A stretch of DNA of 10,225 bases from Chloroflexota bacterium. Its GTDB lineage: Bacteria; Chloroflexota; Limnocylindria; P2-11E. This document shows positions 6,093-10,225 of this stretch, piece by piece. The notes beneath the pieces were generated by a model. That model worked only from the letters and a program-made list of their open reading frames with translations. It was not told the origin of the DNA and searched no databases. Made by a program: the position numbers and the translations under genes. Numbering within the stretch: the first letter of the stretch is position 1; each line of letters begins with the position of its first letter. The DNA lies in NCBI GenBank assembly GCA_025350745.1, contig JANXXG010000034.1, positions 1 to 10,225 of the forward strand, written 5' to 3'.

Positions 6093-7342
6093 CGGGCCGA
6101 GTGACGACCCGAACGTTTTTTCCAACCGCGGGGCATCATGAGATCGACCACGTCGTCGACGGTGACCGACCCGATGAGACGACGGTCGGCATCGATCACC
6201 GGCAATGCCAGGAGATCGTATTTCGCGATGAGCGACGCGACGTCCTCTTTGTTGGTCGCCGCGTCGACCCTGAGCACATTCGGATTCATGATCGTCGCGA
6301 GTGGCGTCTCCGGTGGTGCCACGACGAGGTCCCGTAGCGAGATGTTGCCGTCAAGGCGACCATCTGCATCGACGACGTACAGGTAGTAGACCAGCGCGGG
6401 ATCCGGCTGCAGCTCGCGCAGCCGATCGATCGCCTGCCCCGCGGTGAGGTCACGCGGAAGCGCGAGAAAGTCGGTGGTCATGATGCCGCCGGCGGAATTC
6501 TCGTCGTGAGCGAGCAGCTCCTCGACGTCCGCGCCTTCCTCTTCTTCCATGAGCTCGATGAGCTCTTCACGCTTCTCCTCTGACAGATCTTGCAGCAGGT
6601 CGACCGCTTCGTCGGGATCCATCTCCTCCAGGATGTCGGCGGCACGCTCCTCGTCGAGGTCGCCCATGATCGCGGCCTGCATCTCCGGGTCGACCTCGCC
6701 GAGGGTCTCGGCCGCGGTCTCGACGTCGAGCTCATCGAACACGACGCGCCGCTCGTCCGCGGTCATCTCCTCGACGATGTCCGCGATGTCAGCGGGATGG
6801 AGGAGTGCGAGCTTCTGATGCGGAAGGGTCAGCCGCACGTTCTGCTGTTTCGACTCGAGCGGCTCGACGAGGTGCCAGGGGATCGTGCCCCGGGGGAGCT
6901 TGCGCCCGATGATGCCCGCGATCCGCTCGGCCGCGCGCTCACCGCCGATCTGCCGGAGGATCCCGCGCAATCCGACGTCCGCGCCGACCAGGAGCAGCTG
7001 CCCACCCTTGTCCTCGAGCTGCAGGTCGTTCACCCGAACGACCTTGGCCCCGTGGGTGTCGACGATCTGCTTGTCCAGGAGGTCGCGACCCAGGCGGAGC
7101 GCCTCCGGCGGTAGCTCGCCCGCCGCCGGGGGGACGGCCGTCGCCTTGAGCCGGTACTGGCCGCCGGTACGCTCGAGATCGGCCCAGCGGACGATGCGCT
7201 CGCCATCCGGACCCCGCAGGATGGCCCACTGGACGGCCGGGAACTGGTCCTTTGGGATGACCGCGACGTCCAGGAGGCGCCCGATCTCGGCCCCCGCCGG
7301 ATCGACCACTTTCGAGCGCCGGATCTCCGACAGGTATGGCAT
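6089..7342 (-). CDS. Soluble PRC-barrel/MgtE_N/CBS-pair protein, putative Mg2+ sensor and gate for the Nramp-like transporter
   Basis: This 417-residue cytosolic protein looks like the regulatory half of an MgtE magnesium channel without its membrane domain. In order: a PRC-barrel-like repeat at about 1-70 (EIRRSKVVDPAGAEIGRLLD), a second at about 80-165 (LLDKQIVDTHGAKVVRVNDL), an MgtE_N superhelix at about 175-280 (HPADIADIVEEM, ERAADILEEMDPDEAVDLL), then two CBS domains at about 286-345 (GGIMTTDFLAL) and 350-405 (IMNPNVLRV...LPVIDADRRLIGSVTVDDVVDLM). It ends in a short basic tail (RGWKKRSGRHSAR) where MgtE would continue into its plug helix and pore. In MgtE the acidic N and CBS domains bind Mg2+ and close the pore; this protein is similarly acidic. 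Its TGA overlaps the Nramp GTG. I chose ATG 7342 (MPYLSEIRRS) over an ATG 12 codons upstream because the domain starts there. Confidence 0.9.
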   Translation of the reverse strand: MPYLSEIRRSKVVDPAGAEIGRLLDVAVIPKDQFPAVQWAILRGPDGERIVRWADLERTGGQYRLKATAVPPAAGELPPEALRLGRDLLDKQIVDTHGAKVVRVNDLQLEDKGGQLLLVGADVGLRGILRQIGGERAAERIAGIIGRKLPRGTIPWHLVEPLESKQQNVRLTLPHQKLALLHPADIADIVEEMTADERRVVFDELDVETAAETLGEVDPEMQAAIMGDLDEERAADILEEMDPDEAVDLLQDLSEEKREELIELMEEEEGADVEELLAHDENSAGGIMTTDFLALPRDLTAGQAIDRLRELQPDPALVYYLYVVDADGRLDGNISLRDLVVAPPETPLATIMNPNVLRVDAATNKEDVASLIAKYDLLALPVIDADRRLIGSVTVDDVVDLMMPRGWKKRSGRHSAR

Positions 7343-7349
7343 TGGCTGG

Positions 7350-7355
7350 AGCGTA
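7350..7355 (-). promoter_or_regulatory. Candidate -10 element (TACGCT) of the metal-transport operon, possibly leaderless
   Basis: Read on the minus strand, TACGCT fits TANNNT and lies 7 nt before ATG 7342, too close for a leader with a ribosome binding site, and none is visible. A weak GTGAAT sits 17 nt further upstream in the -35 position. The geometry is the same as at fabF. This is inference from pattern and spacing. Confidence 0.35.
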
Positions 7356-7368
7356 GCCCGCGAGCCGC

Positions 7369-7374
7369 TAGAAT
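7369..7374 (+). promoter_or_regulatory. Candidate -10 element (TAGAAT) of the TPR-lipoprotein operon
   Basis: TAGAAT matches the bacterial -10 consensus at 5 of 6 positions and lies about 60 nt upstream of the TPR gene's ATG. No good -35 at ideal spacing is seen; a TTGGCT at 7342-7347 is 21 nt away. It would give a leader of about 50 nt containing the 7397-7413 inverted repeat and the GGAGG ribosome binding site. It faces the divergent TACGCT element 14 nt away, so the two promoters probably interfere with or share control. Confidence 0.4.
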
Positions 7375-7396
7375 TCACTCATACCCGAATGGCCGC

Positions 7397-7413
7397 GACG
7401 CATCCTGTGCGTC
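7397..7413 (+). promoter_or_regulatory. Inverted repeat in the TPR gene leader, possible operator or 5' UTR hairpin
   Basis: GACGCA (7397-7402) and TGCGTC (7408-7413) are perfect reverse complements with a 5-nt spacer, ending 6 nt before the GGAGG ribosome binding site (7420-7424). It could fold in the mRNA next to the ribosome site or bind a dimeric regulator between the two divergent promoters. The stem is short, so chance is possible. Confidence 0.3.
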
Positions 7414-7433
7414 TGCGTTGGAGGCAATGACCC

Positions 7434-8285
7434 ATGAAGACCATGATCGAACCCGGTGTCCGGACGCGTGCGTTCGCTGATCAAGCGGTCCAGGCGGCCC
7501 TGGAGGCTGATTGGACCCGCGCCCTGGACCTGAACACCCGGATCATCGAGGGGAATGCCGACGACCTTGAGGCTCGCAACCGGCTCGGCCGGGCGCTCCT
7601 CGAGACGGGCAAGCTGGAAGAGGCCAAGGCGACGTACGCCGAGGTCCTCAAGACCGAGCCGAACAATCCCATCGCCCTCCGCAACGTCGCCCGGCTCGCG
7701 ACGCTCATCGAGCACAAGACCAAGATCAACATGACGAAGTCGAAGACCCAGCCCCGCCTCTTCATCGAGGACATGGGCAAGACCGGGATCCTGCGCCTCA
7801 TCAACCCGGCCCCGCCGCACGTCGTGGCGAAGTACTCGCCCGGGGCCGAGGCCGAGCTCCGCGAGCGCGACGGCCTCATCGCCGTGCACGCGCGCGATGG
7901 CGAGCTCCTTGGCTTCCTCGAGCCGAAGGTCGGCCGTCGCCTGCTCGATCTGCTACGGACCGGGAACCAGTACGTCGTCGCGGTCGTGAGCAACGACCAG
8001 CAGAACCCGCGCATCGCGATCCGCGAGACGCTCCAGAGCCCCGAGAACGCCCAGCGCATCTCGTTCCCCGGCCACCACCGTCCCGCCGAGACGAAGGAGC
8101 GTGCCTACATCAAGGGCAACTTCTTCCGCTTCGGCTCAGAGGACGAAGAGGGCGAGGATGGCGAAGAGACCGAGCCGACCGCATCCAGCGCGGACGACGA
8201 GTCCGATCCCGCGGTCGACGAGAAGCCTCTGGCCATCGAGGTCGATGACGACGACGACGACGACGAGGATGAGGCCGACGGGTAG
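7434..8285 (+). CDS. TPR protein with HIRAN-like middle region and acidic C-terminal tail
   Basis: This 283-residue protein begins at ATG 7434, 9 nt after a strong GGAGG. Residues about 13-46 and 47-80 form TPR-like helical pairs (the second with RNRLGRALLETGKLEEAKATYAEVLKTEPNNPIAL), a scaffold for protein binding. Residues about 135-200 contain a conserved-looking block (LIAVHARDGELLGFLEPKVGRRLLDLLRTGNQYVVAVV). Its order of strand, DG turn, G-x-L and a helix with LLxxG resembles HIRAN domains, which act in DNA repair and remodelling enzymes; I hold this weakly. Residues 235-283 are a disordered acidic tail ending in seven consecutive Asp residues. No signal peptide is present, so it is cytosolic. 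It overlaps the lipoprotein gene by 17 nt or more. The TPR call is fair; the function is unknown. Confidence 0.8.
   Translation: MKTMIEPGVRTRAFADQAVQAALEADWTRALDLNTRIIEGNADDLEARNRLGRALLETGKLEEAKATYAEVLKTEPNNPIALRNVARLATLIEHKTKINMTKSKTQPRLFIEDMGKTGILRLINPAPPHVVAKYSPGAEAELRERDGLIAVHARDGELLGFLEPKVGRRLLDLLRTGNQYVVAVVSNDQQNPRIAIRETLQSPENAQRISFPGHHRPAETKERAYIKGNFFRFGSEDEEGEDGEETEPTASSADDESDPAVDEKPLAIEVDDDDDDDEDEADG
8247..8264 (+). repeat. (GAC)6 trinucleotide repeat
   Basis: Six exact GAC units encode most of the poly-Asp tail of the TPR protein. Just upstream at 8245 is an in-frame ATG for the next gene, from which the same repeat would read as poly-Thr. Unit-number changes would keep both frames open. 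Confidence 0.85.
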
Positions 8286-10074
8286 CGGACCCCTCCGCCT
8301 CGCGACCCACGCTCTCCTTTTCGTCCTGATCGCGACCGCCTGCGAGCCGACACCCAAAGTGGTGCCGAGCGGCGATGTCGCGGACGCGCCCAAGATCGCG
8401 CGCGCCGCCGGCGCCGTGCTGCTGCAGCTGTCGGCGTACGACTACGCCCTTGCGGGCAGCTATGCCGGCGAGAAGGTCCGTGTGGTCGGTCCCGAGCGGT
8501 ACATCGCCGTGAGCCGATCTCTGATCCCGAAGCTCGCCGAGCTGACGTCGACCTCGCTCTCCGCGACCGCGAACGCCGCTGGTCCGGTCCGCGACGCGGT
8601 CGTCTCGCTCGCCGACGCGCTCAACGACCTCGGCAAGGACGCCGGTAGCTACTCGGGCCTGAACGACGCCGGCGTCTTCGCGAGGATCGGCGGCGACGTC
8701 GGGACGGCCTGGGACCGGCTGAGAGCCCTCGCGAACATGCTCCCCCCGGATCCGGACCTCGCGAAGACACTCGCGCGCGGCCCCTCGTTCAGCGTGAAGG
8801 CCACCTCTGAATCGCTCTTCGTGCTGGCCGCGGGTCCGTATGCGACCGTCGCCGACGCGGATGCCGCGGCGAAGAAGATCGGCACCGTCATTTCCGTGAC
8901 GCGCGCGCCACCGTTCGTGGTGCGCGTCGTCACGTACCCGACGAAGCCGCTCGCTGATGCCGCCGGGGTCGCCCTCCGGGCCAAGGGCACCGACGTCATC
9001 TCCGTGTCGGAAGAGCGCAAGTACGCGTTCGCCCGATCCGGTCCCGCCCCTGATGTCGAGCTCTGGCGCGAGCCGACGCGCGTCGTGGATGGGCTCGGTG
9101 GGGCGCGCCGGGTCGCCCTGTCGCCGGACGCGAAATGGATCGCCGTGGGCACTGAGGACGGGACGGTCGCCATTTTCTCCGCCGAGGGCGTGCTCCGCGG
9201 GCTGCCGAGGTTCCCGGTCGGCATCAACGCGCTCCTGTTCAGCGGTGACAGCGCCTGGCTGTTCGCGGGCGGAGCGTCGGCGACGGTCCTCTTCGTTCCG
9301 TCGGGCGCGTCGCCGCTCAGTGCCCAGAACCAGATCCGGTTCCCCTCGGCGATCACGCAGGTGCTCTACGTCGGCGTGCCGACGGCCCGCGCGTTCGTCG
9401 CGGCCTCGAAAGGCGCGACCGGGATCGCCGCGGGCGGCGGCGGCCTCGTGGGCGCCCGCGCGCCGGATGGAGCCACCCTCGGTGATCCGTTCCCGATCGT
9501 GACCCCTGCGGCCGGGGCGCTCATCGCGGTGAGCGACACCGCCGAGATCTTCATCGCGACGACCACCGGCACCAGCACGGACGTCGAGCTGCTCCGCCTC
9601 GGTCGGGAACGGGTCACGCGCGGGGTGATCAAGATCCCGGGCATCGCGATCGATCTCGCGCTCGATCCGAAAGGTGACCGCGCGGCGCTCGTGACGGACC
9701 AGGGCACCTATCGGTTCTCGCCGCACGCGCCCGATCCCGCGGTCACTCTGCAGCGCGTCGGCCCGGCGGTCCGCGATGTCGCGTTCGACGCCGACGGCAC
9801 CTTCTACCAGCTGGACAAGGACAAGGTGACCGCGACCCGGATCGACGGCACGCAGCGCTGGCAGGCGCCGCTGACCGATGGACGGAAGCTCCTCACCGGG
9901 ACCCGGACGCTCGTCTGGGATGGGGCCGACGTCGTGTGGGCCATCGCCCCGGACGGGGCGATCGACGCTTTGGGCATCGATGGCCTGGTGCAGGACCTGG
10001 TGACGTCGGCGGACGGAAAGCGCGCGGCGGTGGTCCTCGACGGTCGGCGGGCACTAGTCTTCGAGCTGCAATGA
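8269..10074 (+). CDS. Putative lipoprotein with SPOR-like repeats and WD40-type beta-propeller
   Basis: The 601-residue protein starts with a lipoprotein signal: MRPTGSGPLRLATH, a hydrophobic ALLFVLIATA and Cys25, so it is probably lipid-anchored on the outer face of the membrane. Residues about 36-165 are helical and Ala-rich. Residues about 180-258 hold two SPOR-like beta-alpha-beta units (SLFVLAAGPYATVADADAAAKKIG and PFVVRVVTYPTKPLADAAGVAL); SPOR domains bind denuded peptidoglycan. From about 265 to the end are repeated blades such as RRVALSPDAKWIAVGTEDGTVAIFS, the pattern of a WD40/quinoprotein propeller. ATG 8269 lies inside the TPR gene, with a GAGG directly against it; ATG 8245 is an alternative that adds eight residues, mostly Thr. 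The stop overlaps the next gene as ATGA. Architecture is well supported, function unknown. Confidence 0.85.
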   Translation: MRPTGSGPLRLATHALLFVLIATACEPTPKVVPSGDVADAPKIARAAGAVLLQLSAYDYALAGSYAGEKVRVVGPERYIAVSRSLIPKLAELTSTSLSATANAAGPVRDAVVSLADALNDLGKDAGSYSGLNDAGVFARIGGDVGTAWDRLRALANMLPPDPDLAKTLARGPSFSVKATSESLFVLAAGPYATVADADAAAKKIGTVISVTRAPPFVVRVVTYPTKPLADAAGVALRAKGTDVISVSEERKYAFARSGPAPDVELWREPTRVVDGLGGARRVALSPDAKWIAVGTEDGTVAIFSAEGVLRGLPRFPVGINALLFSGDSAWLFAGGASATVLFVPSGASPLSAQNQIRFPSAITQVLYVGVPTARAFVAASKGATGIAAGGGGLVGARAPDGATLGDPFPIVTPAAGALIAVSDTAEIFIATTTGTSTDVELLRLGRERVTRGVIKIPGIAIDLALDPKGDRAALVTDQGTYRFSPHAPDPAVTLQRVGPAVRDVAFDADGTFYQLDKDKVTATRIDGTQRWQAPLTDGRKLLTGTRTLVWDGADVVWAIAPDGAIDALGIDGLVQDLVTSADGKRAAVVLDGRRALVFELQ

Positions 10075-10225
10075 CGGCCGAACGGCTCGACAGCTTCGTT
10101 CCCGTCGAGATCGTTCCCCTTCCCAGACCCCTCCACCGCTTCGGTAGCGCATTCCCCCTCGGCCTCGCCGAGGCGTACGTGACCGCGTACACCCAAGACC
10201 GAGCCGCGATCCTCGATCCGCTCGC
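10071..10225 (+). CDS. Probable DNA methyltransferase, N-terminal fragment cut by window edge
   Basis: ATG 10071 overlaps the lipoprotein stop as ATGA, and 51 codons plus two bases follow to the edge without a stop. The fragment ends FPLGLAEAYVTAYT-x6-AILDPLA. This resembles the start of adenine/cytosine DNA methylases of the DpnA/N4-N6 type, in which a helix leading to a P-x-x-L-A pattern precedes SAM-binding motif I (DPFAGSG); here DPLA would be its beginning. The catalytic (D/N)PP(Y/W) motif is outside the window. Family assignment is therefore tentative, and other Rossmann-fold methyltransferases are possible. Coding status is well supported by the overlap and the frame. Confidence 0.5.
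   Translation, partial: MTAERLDSFVPVEIVPLPRPLHRFGSAFPLGLAEAYVTAYTQDRAAILDPL

Noticed and set aside
5118..6104. 328-codon plus-strand frame opposite the Nramp gene
   Set aside because: Low-complexity charged translation with no motif; the opposite strand encodes an intact Nramp protein.
6089..7342. Full-length MgtE channel
   Set aside because: The protein ends just after the second CBS domain with a basic tail and has no transmembrane segments; the next gene is Nramp, not an MgtE pore.
7343..7433. Mg2+ riboswitch (M-box or ykkC-like) before the metal operon
   Set aside because: The space upstream of ATG 7342 is too short for a leader and shows no extended stem structure on that strand.
8110..9726. 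538-codon open frame on the minus strand opposite the lipoprotein gene
   Set aside because: Composition dominated by Arg, Asp and Gly with no hydrophobic core; antisense shadow of a gene with a clear signal peptide and propeller repeats.
1..10225. CRISPR array, tRNA, rRNA, insertion sequence or phage genes
   Set aside because: No spaced direct repeats, cloverleaf-like segments, transposase motifs or terminal inverted repeats were seen on either strand.

Overview
The window is GC-rich, gene-dense, protein-coding chromosomal DNA, with GTG and possibly TTG or CTG starts, many stop/start overlaps (TGATG, GTGA, ATGA) and very short divergent intergenic gaps. This fits a high-GC free-living bacterium, most plausibly an uncultured Chloroflexota (Limnocylindria-like) or Actinomycetota lineage. 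That assignment is inference from style and gene content; there is no rRNA or other decisive marker. I see no tRNA, rRNA, CRISPR array, transposase or phage gene.

Layout, left to right. (1) Minus strand, 1-1800: an ankyrin-repeat gene broken by a frameshifting internal deletion is followed 10 nt downstream by a zinc oligopeptidase of family M3, whose catalytic HExxH half lies beyond the left edge. (2) Plus strand, 1823-3746: a tightly coupled fatty-acid cluster of fabF (KAS II), accB (biotin carrier of acetyl-CoA carboxylase) and a 57-residue YHS-domain protein, joined by two TGATG overlaps. (3) 3747-4065: a convergent intergenic region with two perfect inverted repeats, probably terminators, and one doubtful small ORF. 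(4) Minus strand, 7342-4066: a three-gene metal-transport operon. Its first gene is a soluble protein with PRC-barrel-like repeats, an MgtE_N domain and two CBS domains, but no MgtE channel. Its second, joined by GTGA, is an Nramp/SLC11 protein whose metal- and proton-binding residues are non-canonical. Its third is an unrecognised polytopic membrane protein with an internal duplication. (5) A 91-bp divergent promoter region, 7343-7433. (6) Plus strand, 7434 to the right edge: a TPR protein with a HIRAN-like middle and a very acidic tail, a lipoprotein with SPOR-like repeats and a WD40-type propeller, and the first 51 residues of a probable DNA methyltransferase, all overlapping.

The most interesting system is region 4. 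It looks like a split magnesium transporter: the cytosolic Mg2+-sensing module that normally gates the MgtE channel is encoded separately and is translationally coupled to an Nramp-related protein. That protein lacks the usual DPGN and MPH residues and resembles the Mg2+-transporting NRMT branch. The sensor may gate an unrelated permease fold, and the third membrane protein may be an additional subunit.
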